In this document: positions 32,627 to 43,136 of the stretch, piece after piece
Layout: each line of letters opens with the position of its first letter
How positions within the stretch are numbered: position 1 is the first letter of the stretch
Origin: Sanderia malayensis
Taxonomy: Eukaryota; Cnidaria; Scyphozoa; Semaeostomeae; Pelagiidae
DNA length: 64,000 bases
Assembly (NCBI GenBank): GCA_013076295.1
Contig: RQOL01000531.1
Coordinates: 3,906,001 to 3,970,000 of the forward strand
Reading direction: 5' to 3'
Translations under genes and position numbers: made by a program
Notes under the pieces: model-generated
Database searches by the model: none
What the model was told of the DNA's origin: nothing
Seen by the model: only the letters and a program-made list of their open reading frames with translations

Positions 32627-32759
32627 TAGACTTATTACATTACGCCCCAGTGCCTCGCCACACAAGGCTCACTCCCAATAATTATCGTCCCAGTGGCTCG
32701 CTCGTTTCGCTCCCTCAAACGAAACGAGCGAGGCACAGGGACGCAATGTAGTGAGTCTA
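32627..32759. mobile_element. Complete short TIR element bordering the array
   Basis: It begins TAGACTTATTACATTACGCC and ends ACGCAATGTAGTGAGTCTA, inverted to each other. Inside are two opposed copies of GTGSCTCGC(TCG) around TTTCGCTCCCTCAAACGAAA. No transposase is present. It directly follows the last satellite unit. Confidence 0.75.
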
Positions 32760-33053
32760 GCAGTACTCCGCAAGTCTCCCTCCTAACTTTAAACTACTGT
32801 CCTCTTTTGGCGGCAAAATTTTAATGGCAAAAAATGCAATTTCGTTTGGCCTAATTTTCTAAGCACCACTATATATTTTTATTGTTACAGGTTTGTTGGA
32901 AGATATGGTACTCAGGAGTAGTAAATGACATTCTTCAAGACTTTAACGGATTTCCACTTTTAACTCATAAATTAGCTCGCGAAAGGGATTTTAGAAAGAC
33001 ACGTTTGTTTTCATTCATAGCCTGTAAAGTATAACTCGACATCGTTTGCGATC

Positions 33054-36000
33054 ATGATGATGATGGAAAGTACACCTTTAATGTCACCAGCGACAAGTGC
33101 GCGAAGGAAAAGGGGGCAGCTAGTAAGCCATCGTACACCAACTGATTTAAGATTGAATGTAAACGATGATGCTGAAGAGAGACGACAGCGTCGAAGATCA
33201 TTGTTGTTGTCGAATAATCTACTTAGTCCTATTGCCGGACATGGAACACCCACAGGTGGATCAAGAAGAGGTAGTGGAGTAGCAACAGATCTAGAGAGGT
33301 ATCTTATTATGATTATAATTATTATCTCAAAAACATCAACATCGTAGTATCGTTTGTTTACCTCCATAGACCTGAGACACACTGAATGAAATCAATTGCA
33401 TATATATGCAATTGATTTCCCCCCCCCCACAAACGCCCCCCTCGAATAAAGGCCCACCTATGTGAAACTTTTTTTCAATAAACGCCCCCTCCATTAAACG
33501 CCCCCTCGAATAGATGCCCCTAAAATATCAAAAAATCTAATAAATTCCCCAGGCGTTTAATCAAAGCATTACGGTACCTACACAAACAAACACAAAGTGC
33601 ATGAAAAATAAGTTTATAGAGACCCCTTCTTAGAAGTTTGTGGCTAATTGTTGTGATAAAAGTGTGATAATTATAATACTCTGTTCACATTTCCTTGCAG
33701 GACTAACATTGGCATGACATATGCTCAGCTTTCAGAACACAATGCAAATTGTGTTAAGCTTTCATCTGAAAATGTAAGATTTCGTTATTGATAAAAGCAC
33801 ATTTGGATTGCCACGTTTGTTGATATGTCAGACATCGCATTCACAATTTAGTGAGTTGCAATTCACCTATCAATCAATGTGAAACCAAAACTTATTTTAA
33901 ACAGAAAATCAACTCAAAGAATGCATTTGCACTGCACCTCATCGACTACATGAAGTACCTGGTGACACGATCACAAAAGGAAGACAACACAACCAACTTT
34001 CAGGTACATCGTAGCAAACGTTTTTTGAAGAAAACTCTAAAAGTTTTTAACACCCTTGAGAACCTCTAACATCAAAATCAAAATGGAGTTTAGCAACCTT
34101 TTGTGGAATCATTTTCAGGCTGTAAGCTGCACATTAGATGCAGGTGTCAAAATTTATGCCGGCAGAGTGGATTCAGTTCATTCAGATGCATATAAGATGC
34201 TTGGGAGTCTCGGTAGAGCTGCAGAGGTGCAATCGGGTGACGGTAAGTGCCACATATCTCAAGACAGGGATGTCTAGCAATGCCTTACGCATTACACAAT
34301 TCTCTACTATTGTTCATCTAACAATCCAAGTATTAGGTGTGCTTCATAAGAGAAGATGATATGTTCCGAATAAGCTGAAGATTTTTTCCTTTTTCAGAGG
34401 ATAATGCAGCTTCCGATGAAGCCAAACAGGAAAAAGCACAGAAGAAAAAAGTAGGACGTCTTTAATAAACTTTGTAGTAACCAATTTGTAGTAGTCACTG
34501 CTGTCTTTCATGAACATATTCAAAATACTTCTGGTCCAAATCTCTCTCAGGCAAACAAAGGTCCATGTAAGACAATACAGAAGAACATCAAAGCTATAAA
34601 CTGTGATAAACTTGACCTGACATTTGAGGTAACAAATTTCATCAGTGTCTCAAATTCATGTTTTGATGTTAAGTTTCGTGATTAGAGTTAGCCAGGGATC
34701 TTAATCTGATCCCACAGCCATCTCATCATTATTACTGATGTTATTATTACAAGCTCCAGGAAGTGAAATAGATGCCGATAGTAGAGGAACAGATTTATGT
34801 TTGGAAGCAGATTTGATTCATTGAGATTTGATTTAATGATTTCTTCCAGGTTGATCCATTCTTTCACAAGACATCAGCCACGTTTGATGAAGGAGGAACG
34901 AAAGGACTTCTACTTAATCATCTGTTGATAAAAGATGAATCCTACGAGCTCATGTTGGACTCTCGAAAAGAAGTGAAGTCAGCAGATGACGAAGATGTGA
35001 TAAATAACAACAAATCAGTATCAGTGAACCTTCATGCTTTCAAAGGTTGAACATTATTCACATTTCCAGGGTCCACTGTTTTACATTGATTCACATTCTC
35101 AGGGTCCACTGTTTTACATTCATTCACATTCCCAGGGTCCACTGTTTAAGATTCATTCACATTCCCAGGGTCCAATGTTTAAGATTGATTCACATTCTCA
35201 GGGTCCAATGTTTAAGATTGATTCACATTCTCAGGGTCTAATGTTTCTCTTCACAGATATCAGTTCGAAGATCGCAGAAGAAGACGTTCAACTCTGTCCT
35301 CAGCTGGCCAACTTTCGATTCACGGAATGGGACAGAGATGCTGAGGTACATCACATTTATTTGGTCATGATCTATGTGCCAAGCTACCCTCTTTTATCAT
35401 GCTAAACTACCTTTGCTTGCCTGCAGGATCTCATCAACGAACAGGCCCAAAAGAGTTTCTCAGAGGCGCAAGAACATCGCTTTGATATGGATGCATCAGG
35501 TAATGTAATCACTCTTCCAATTCCAACTTGTTGTCCAACTGCTTATTGATTTTGCACAGCTGATTAATAAATTCACCAATCGCTTGCATTGTTTTGATGA
35601 ATGTTGAAATTCTTTTCTTGTAGCATTGGAAGTTGATATGGATGTTGGTGATAACGACGGAGGCTATTCCTCAGATGATGCTGACCCTGGGGTACACGAT
35701 TTGTTTTCATTTGTTTTATTGGCCTTTCATACCCTGCCATGTCGAAATTCCACGTCGAGGGGTTGGAAACCGAACCCCAAGTGTCAATGACTAAGGATCT
35801 CCCTTCAATCGTCAGAGATCAAATACCTCTTTCCAAATGTCAGAGATCAAAGGCCTCTTTCCAAATGTCAGAGTTTAAAGGTCTAACCTTGAATGTCATT
35901 TTCTAGGGTGCTTTCGGTGACAACTTTGGTGATGGCTCTGAATCCGGTGAAGGAAGCAGAGACGCATTTCCGGCAACTGAAAGGGGAGCAATGTACGTAT

Positions 36001-39000
36001 CCACCCAACCTCATCCTTCCAGAACTCACAACTTCAACTCCGCAATCTCATGTGCGTTTTCATCAATCATTCAACTGTGTTGATTTCCCACCCAACAGGC
36101 CCGATGGTCGTCCAATGCAGCTGGAGTTTTTCCTGCAACCCAACGAGTATTCATATTTTCGTCAAGACATCTTAGACACTTGGGCTGGACCGAGGCATTG
36201 GAAAGTCAAGGCGAGATCAAAAGGTACACAATCGTGCTTGTGCCTACAAGCAACTATGTAATAGTAACGATATAACGGTGGTGGTTTGGTTCTAGCTTTG
36301 ATGAATGCTTCCTCTTTTCTCTCATCCGTACCAGATCCAGCGTGGGATGGTGTGCAAGATGTTGATAAAAACAAAAAGAAGAGACAAAAGAAAGCAGCCT
36401 TTGTTTTCGACTATGACGCAAACATTGAAGACATTTCAAGTCCCGGAAAGGTAAACTCGCGTATTAAAGCATTGGTAACCTTGTAATTTACTGTAATAAC
36501 AAAACACTGCTATATATTTTGCATGACTCTTGGGATACATTGCTCTTTACTCTCAGAATACCTGGCACCATTTCTCTAACACACTGTATCTATCTTTTGC
36601 AATATCTACCGATTTTCCCGTGCTTGCTATCTCCTAACACATACAATTCAATCTTTTCAATATGTATTTGCATCTTTTCGGCAGGCAGCAAAAACCTTGG
36701 CGAAATCGACTCTCGATAAAATGTCCGCACTCGTTACGACACTTCCTGATGATCTTCGTTACGACGTCGAAACATTTACGCGACTCTTCTGCATACCAAC
36801 GCTGCGGGTGAGTATCTTTATCTGCTACAAGTCCTCATCTTGTATAGGTCTCTTAACCTTCCGTGGGTCCCCCATCCTGTATAGGTCTCTTAATCTTTTG
36901 TGGGTCTCTCATCCTGTATAGGTCTCTTAATCTTCCTTAGGTCTCTTAATTTTCCTTAGGCCTCTCATCCTGTATAGGTCTTTTAACCTTCCGTGGGTCC
37001 CCCATCCTGTATAGGTCTCTTAATCTTTTGTGGGTCTCTCATCCTGTATAGGTCTCTTAATTTTCCTGTACTCTCATCCTCTCATCTTTTACCTTCTGTG
37101 GGTCCCCCATCCTGTATAGGTCTATGCGTACAGCCATAAGTCATGTTAATGAATGTTGTTATGTTATTATTGTGGTCTTAGTTAAAAAGACAATTACGAC
37201 CAGCGGGAAGTGATGGTGAGTTATACCTCTTGATTTGACCCCATTCACAATAAGCGCCGCACATTTTTACAATAGACGCACATTACATTCAAAATAGACG
37301 CCCATATGATCCCAAACTAACCCCTCTATTAATAAATGTTTATATGGTTGCGTTCAGAGGCCTGTCTTTTACTTTGGTATCCAGTAGCATAAACTTTACG
37401 CGTAAACGCTTCGAGTATCGATAAAAACAAGCTCTCTCGTTATTCCAATAGAAAACGACAATTGTGAATACAACTATGATAATGACTACGACAGAGAGAA
37501 CTTCTGCCCAGAGCTTCAGGTTTGTTGTAATTAACCAGCTTTGTAATCACAACCTTTGTTGACTGATGCTTTGGTGATAGAACTATTCGCGTAATACAGT
37601 AAAAACCCGCATATGAGAACCTGTAAATTTTCCTTACAGCCTATTGTTCCAAGACAATAGGCTATTGTTTCGTCTATTGTTTTCAGCAGAAGTGTCACCC
37701 TGAAGGTTCTTAATCCATTGGTTCTTATATGCGAGGTTTTATTGTACGCACTAAGAATCCATCCACAGCAAGACAACCATCTTCATTTGACCATGTCGAA
37801 GCAAGGTCTTCAATGCAATTCATCTTATTTCAGGATAATAATAATGATGATGATGATGATGATGTTGAACCGATGGACATCAGCAATAATGCGACTCCGG
37901 GTGGCTTCGATGTTACTGCGGGGGAGAATTCGTTTTTCGGCGGAGATAATCTAGTCAGCCAACCCAACAAGGTACGCAAAACTTTTATGCACACCATGTA
38001 AACCGATGTATTCGATAAAGGAATTAAACATAAAGAAATATTTGTTCAAAATTGTTGCTTATTACAGGTAGAAAAGATTCAAATAGCATATGCAAAGACA
38101 GCCAAAAGAATCGATATTAAAAAATTAAAGAAAACCTTATGGGAGTCATTAACAGTTGAAGAAACAAACAAGCAACAACAGGTATACGATCTAGTGTCAG
38201 TGCCACTGCTTCAAATACAATACATCGTACGAAGTATTGAGCTCGTTAAAACCTACCCTGGATAGGGGGGAGGAGGGGAACCCAGGGTTGATTGACTTAT
38301 GTTAAATTCGTTCAAGGAACCAGATGTTGAATTCGTCATATATTACAGTAAACACCCGCATATAAGAACCAGTGAATTAAGAACCTTCCAGGCTGAAATC
38401 CCTACTCAAAACAATAGAAGAGACAATAGGCTATTGTATTTGAACAATAGGCTGAATGCAGAATTCACAGGTTCTTATACGCGGATGTTTACTGTATCAG
38501 CAAACATCGATTGTTGATTTTCCCTTGCAGGAAGAAGCCGAGAAATCGATAGCAATGGAAGAGCGACCTCTGGTTAAACAACTGGAAGATAGAAAGATGA
38601 CTGATATTCAATCTTTCAAGGACATTTACAAGAATCTTCCCGATAAAATGTCTGAGCATGCGTCGAAGAATCTATCAGTACCAATCGCCTTTGTCTGCTT
38701 GCTTTATCTTGCAAATGAAAAGGTACACGTCTATGCTATGATTACCCCCTGGAAATGTACACATTTCTATTGCTTATCAGTGGAGTACATTGTTTAATCA
38801 CGGGAGTCATGTGGCTCGTTTTAATCCTCTCATCGGTTCTTCCATATCGATGTGTTCTATATGTTCTCTTTACTATTAAGTGGTAATGCCACTGTTAATT
38901 GAACATATGTTCCAGATCTTCTCTATGCTATTGAGACGAATTTGATCCAGCTTCTAATCCCATTTTTGTTTACCGATTCTCCCAGGAACTCAAACTAATC

Positions 39001-39066
39001 GGCTCCGAAGGCATGGATGACATCCAAATCACCAAAGAAATACCCAAGAGCTTTGCAGGGCCGTGA
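33054..39066 (+). CDS. NCAPH: Condensin complex subunit 2 (kleisin, NCAPH/Barren)
   Basis: NCAPH is the kleisin that bridges SMC2 and SMC4 in condensin I for mitotic chromosome compaction. Twenty exons join in phase to 724 aa: 33054-33298, 33701-33773, 33905-34003, 34119-34242, 34398-34450, 34551-34628, 34850-35045, 35257-35345, 35427-35499, 35624-35691, 35907-35992, 36099-36223, 36335-36450, 36685-36807, 37182-37215, 37452-37519, 37834-37971, 38068-38181, 38531-38722, 38986-39066. Family landmarks are KNAFALHLIDYMKYLV (N-terminal SMC-binding helix), ASCTLDAG-like AVSCTLDAGVKIYAGRVDSV, VDPFFHKTSATFDEGGTKGL, CPQLANFRFTEWD, NEYSYFRQDILDTWAGPRHW, VEKIQIAYAKTAKRIDIKKL and LSVPIAFVCLLYLANEK (C-terminal winged helix). 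The length matches the usual 740 or so. Four ATGs open exon 1; the first is used. Confidence 0.96.
33425..33577. repeat. Degenerate AAACGCC/GGCGTTTAA element in NCAPH intron 1
   Basis: ACGCCCCCCTCGAATAAAGG, CAATAAACGCCCCCTCCATT and a closing GGCGTTTAATCAAAGCATTA CGG show it belongs to the family at 1849-2182. It is preceded by a C11 tract. Confidence 0.7.
35062..35250. repeat. 33-bp minisatellite, six copies, in NCAPH intron 7
   Basis: The unit CAGGGTCCACTGTTTTACAT...TCACATTCT recurs with an exact 33-bp period (35068, 35101, 35134, 35167, 35200, 35233). The period is 11 codons and one frame stays open through the array into exon 8, although exon 7 in its own frame meets TGA at once. Confidence 0.95.
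36830..37125. repeat. Tandem ATCCTGTATAGGTCTCTTAA repeat in NCAPH intron 14
   Basis: About seven imperfect units alternate between GTGGGTCCCCCATCCTGTAT and GTGGGTCTCTCATCCTGTAT versions followed by AGGTCTCTTAAYCTTYY. It is non-coding. Confidence 0.85.
37597..37744. mobile_element. MITE, CAGTAAAAACCCGC family, TA target duplication
   Basis: In NCAPH intron 16. The left end is CAGTAAAAACCCGCATATGA and the right end TTATATGCGAGGTTTTATTG, both flanked by TA. The centre carries CCTATTGTTCCAAGACAATA GG. Length is 148 bp with no coding capacity. Confidence 0.85.
38346..38494. mobile_element. MITE, CAGTAAAAACCCGC family, TA target duplication
   Basis: In NCAPH intron 18. Ends CAGTAAACACCCGCATATAA and TTATACGCGGATGTTTACTG are inverted, with TA on each side. 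It is about 149 bp long with CAATAG/CTATTG motifs inside. Confidence 0.85.
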
Positions 39067-39528
39067 TGAACGCTTCTAATTTTCAAACTTTATCCATTTG
39101 TATAGACCTTTTTAACACACTTTCTATTATCGACATACGCGCGATAATCGTATCGCGCGTTGTCTCGTAGTTTAACTAATCAGATATAGTTTTGGTTGCT
39201 TGTAGTACGACCTATCATGCTGATTATTTGTTTATGATTCTTAATGAATATGGTTTTGAACACATGACGTGTGTTTTCTTAAATGTGTGTCTAACGAGAA
39301 CGGTAAACAGGCCCTACCTTTTCTCTAAATTGTCTCCAAATCCATTTTGAACGCATGCGCTTGACTGCAGCGCTCTACAGCCCACAATCACCAGCATACT
39401 ATCCACCAATAGTGTCCAATATGAATCCGATATGGTAATGATATCTATCCCTCTAACTTGTTGATATTTGATAAACCAATCCGAATCCCAAAGTCGTGCT
39501 AAATCTTCGCTGAAAACAATTTCTCATT
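39067..39528. other. 3' spacer between NCAPH and Abraxas
   Basis: Short converging spacer containing 3' UTRs. A CGCGCGATAATCGTATCGCG CG palindrome lies at about 39138-39159. Nothing else was recognised. Confidence 0.5.
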
Positions 39529-42500
39529 CTAAAACTCTTCTGAATTATCCGTTTTTGCTGCATCTTTCTCGTCGCCCTTTACAACGCCATTTTTTTCATC
39601 GTCCATCATTGACTCATCATCGTGTTCAATGCCTCTTCCGTTCATTTTATCATCGTGGTTCTCCTTCGCTGATTCATCCAACATTACTGCGTCTGAAAAT
39701 TGAAAAAAAATAAGGGTTATCCATAAGCGTTAACAACAAATAATAATCCATACATACGAATGGTTTTAGATTAAACACCAAGATTTCTCTCTCATCGCAC
39801 TAATAAATTCGCATTTTGATGTATATATCTTTAGCACTACAAGTTTCCCATAAACGCAAGATATCGTTTGATTTAGATCTATATATTATCAACTGCAAAA
39901 ACTGGTGACTAAAAAATTGTGTGAAATACACACGTATGGAGCTCTGCACAATAATGGATGTGGATAGCTAGAAAGATAAACAGAAATGTCTACCACAAAG
40001 AAACTATGTTAGCTGGACTAAAACAAACTCGAATTGTTGCCTCTTATTCCAATTTCAAAATTCCAGACTTATCCATATTTAAAAAATCGTTATTACCCCA
40101 GACCAAGACCACCAAAAAACTTGCCAAAAAGCACAACCGAAGGAAACCATTGACAGGGAATGAAAATAATCTTTCAAGAAACATCACGACCTCGTTTTGA
40201 ATGCGAGGCAAGCATTTTAGGCACTCAAAATTAACGTTAAGCTCACAGGACACGATTTAAAGCCACAGAGGCACATGTTTGCCCAGTAGACAAAAATGAA
40301 TGTTGAACAAACCTCGGCATCTATTTTTCTCATCGATTTTCTTTTGAAGTGCTTCGATCTCTTTCTTGTGGTTGACTATTTCTTTATGAACTTCTGAAAT
40401 ATTCCTTTGAAATTCCTTCAAAAACAAATCGACACGCAGATTAACTGATGGTAGTAAGCCTCAATCAGAATCAGGGGCTCTAAACCAACAACGACTTACA
40501 TCAAATTCCCTGATATGTCGAACATCAATCTACCCCCTTGACTTTAACTTGCCTTATACACGCTTTCTGTTTGACCCTGAGCAGGTCCCGTCAATCCCAA
40601 CAAATTCAACTATAATTTCCAGTGGAAATTATTCTATATTTCACCATGAGAACGAAGCAAAATGTCTTTATCGGCAAAGATAGTGCTCTAACACCACGGA
40701 AGGCAAAGCGATGTATAGCGCAACGCAAAGCCCTAACACATAGCCAATGTAGTTTTCGTTTTGCATTCTTATTACAGTATATTTCGCCATAAAGAAGCTA
40801 TCACCCTCTATAATTCATTTTATACATTGCACCCTTGAAACAGTATTCAATCAAAAATATAAAAACTGGAAGAGCAAAAAGAGGTAATCGTGGGGGTCAA
40901 AACTCACCTTGGTCACCCTAATTGTTTCTTGATATAATTTATGGACACTGGAAACTTCGTATATTGCGCCGTCTGCTCTTAAAAAATTGCTTCTAAACAA
41001 GATGAAATTAAGGAACTAATGTGACTAATCTTATTATGATATTAGAAGCTAGATAACAATAATGATACAGCATCAGTGAAGTGAACTTAACTTACTTGAA
41101 TGATGATAAAATTTGAGACATTGCTGAGGCTTGGCCAGGGGAGGTTTGCTTATTTGAAACAACTTGAAATAACTTGTTTGGTTCTATTATCGAAGACTGG
41201 TGCTTGTATTCCGAATGTGTCCCAGATTCACCAAGGTTGATTATATGGACACTGATTCCACCAGGACTCCCTCTGAAAGAAAAAATGAATGCCCAGTCTC
41301 TTATACTGGAAGTTTGTTAAACAAAAGGTTTGCTGTACAGGGTTTCAAATGTGCAAGTGAGTAATTGATAACATAGTTGATAGCAAAGGATGCGAGAAAT
41401 CAGAAACAGCGCAATGAAATAGGTCACTGAAATGAAATAATGTACCGCAATAGCTTGTTAAAAAGCCTGCAATATAATTAAAAGCATGCTAAAATTGACT
41501 TACCCATTGTCTTGGCAGAAGAAGCACTTGTATGAGAAGCTATGTGATGTGCGATTTTCATTATATGAAGGTGTTACAAGGAGGAAAATTAAGCCTGGAA
41601 GACAAACAAATATGCATGAAGCCACGCTGATGCCTTCATGAGATTATGGGGAATCAATGTAATTACCGACAGGCATAGCCAGTAGAAGTGGTAAGGAGTT
41701 TGATGGATAACAGGTTGAAATAGTTCAGAAAAGAAAAAGAAAGCAGTAGATAAACATGGTGATTACAAATAATATAAGTTTCTCCATATACCATCATTCA
41801 TTTTGTAGGTTTTGATCAGGTTTCTGATGACAGCTCTTTCACGTAATGAAATTCTATTGCTGGTGCTCCTTCTGATTTTGTACCAACCAAGAATGGACTG
41901 AAATATTGAAAAACGTTGCATGAAGTATCTATGCACACAGTAAAAGCTCTATTCAGATCCCTCTCTATTAAACCCCCAGTTCAGAACAAGATTTGGAATT
42001 TAGCCCCCCTATCTATTAAGCCCCTACCTCCAACAAGGTTTACTTAGCCCTAGGGGGTTTATTTCAAATTCAATACACCCCTTTTGATGGTACTTAGCAC
42101 AAATAATCAACAAAATCTGTTTTACAAGGATTAAAAGAGTTCAATAATTATCAACAGGTAAAATTTGTTTTACCCCAGAACCAGATCCATTTTGGATTTC
42201 ATCTTTGCAAACAAGCTGGCCAAGATGGTTGTAAAAACTGAAGGTGCTTTCAAATGAAACAATCTCTTGAATCGCTAAATAAAATAGAAAAGTTTCATAA
42301 TTAGAGCATTGTCATTGGAGACAAATAAAACTCCTAACTTTAGTGAGTTCATTGGTGAGCTAACAGTGTTACATTACAGATATGTGAAACGAATCGTTAA
42401 AAACAACCATGTTTGCTTTTTACTAGTTGATAAAATAACTTTTTTTTAATATATAGTTACCGAATTGCAATTCTTGGTGATTTCCTGTTGCATCTGAATC

Positions 42501-43040
42501 TGTAATTTTGTCTCTCAAACTTTGAACAATTTTTCCATAAATGATTCCTTCCTAAAAGAAATTAAACAAAATCACAAATTACTAAGACGCAATATAGATA
42601 TCATAAAATCAAGTGAATAGTATTCTATCAGGGTGAGGGGCGTGGCAGGTCAGGGGGTGGGCGTGGCCTGGGTTCGCATTGTCCATCTGGTAATAAAAAT
42701 ATACTGCCTTTTTCAAAAACCTCACAGATTTCTAACAAATCCTGGAAATCCGCAAGAACCATCTACGTTTCTCTTCAGCTCAGAGATATGATTGAATCTC
42801 CATTGCAATCATTTTGTTCCAGACCGCATCGGTATTTTTGGAAATTAGGTTAGCTTAAATTTGGAAATTCTTATAGGCCGGCTGAAATTCTTTTGGACAA
42901 CAGGGCTGAAATAACAAAAAAACAATACATACCGCATCATTAGTTGATCTGGTTGCTTCGTGAAGTATGTTAGCGAAGGTGAGTCCAGAGACAACTACAT
43001 TTTTGTGGTCATAAACGACAGCTGAACTTTCAATCGCCAT
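39529..43040 (-). CDS. Abraxas family scaffold (BRCA1-A / BRISC complex)
   Basis: Abraxas proteins scaffold the K63-specific deubiquitinase BRCC36 in the nuclear BRCA1-A complex (ABRAXAS1) or cytosolic BRISC (ABRAXAS2). Nine exons join in phase to 341 aa: 42933-43040, 42461-42551, 42174-42274, 41792-41897, 41504-41594, 41096-41272, 40908-40992, 40313-40415, 39529-39692. Landmarks of the inactive MPN domain are GLTFANILHE, EGIIYGKIV, ESTFSFYNHLGQL, SILGWYKIRRSTSNRISLRE and GLIFLLVTPS. A coiled coil (EVHKEIVNHKKEIEALQKKI) follows. The last exon is acidic and ends NSEEF, a Ser-x-x-Phe terminus like the phospho-motif by which ABRAXAS1 binds BRCA1 BRCT repeats. The rest of the usual ABRAXAS1 tail is short. 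I leave the 1-versus-2 choice open. The start is 96 bp from the DHX34 start on the other strand. Confidence 0.92.
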
Positions 43041-43136
43041 TTGCAGCCAATTGAAGGAAAGATCATGCACGCTTGAAAAGGCGGGAGCTATGAAGTCTGT
43101 TCACCCTGACTTTACTTTATTTTATGAATTTCTAAG
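43041..43136. promoter_or_regulatory. Bidirectional promoter region, Abraxas / DHX34
   Basis: Only 96 bp separate the two start codons, so both 5' UTRs and core promoter elements must overlap or extend into each other. I see no TATA box. The exact start sites cannot be read from sequence. Confidence 0.6.

Noticed and set aside
39468..39713. Plus-strand 81-codon frame
   Set aside because: It is the antisense of the last Abraxas exon.
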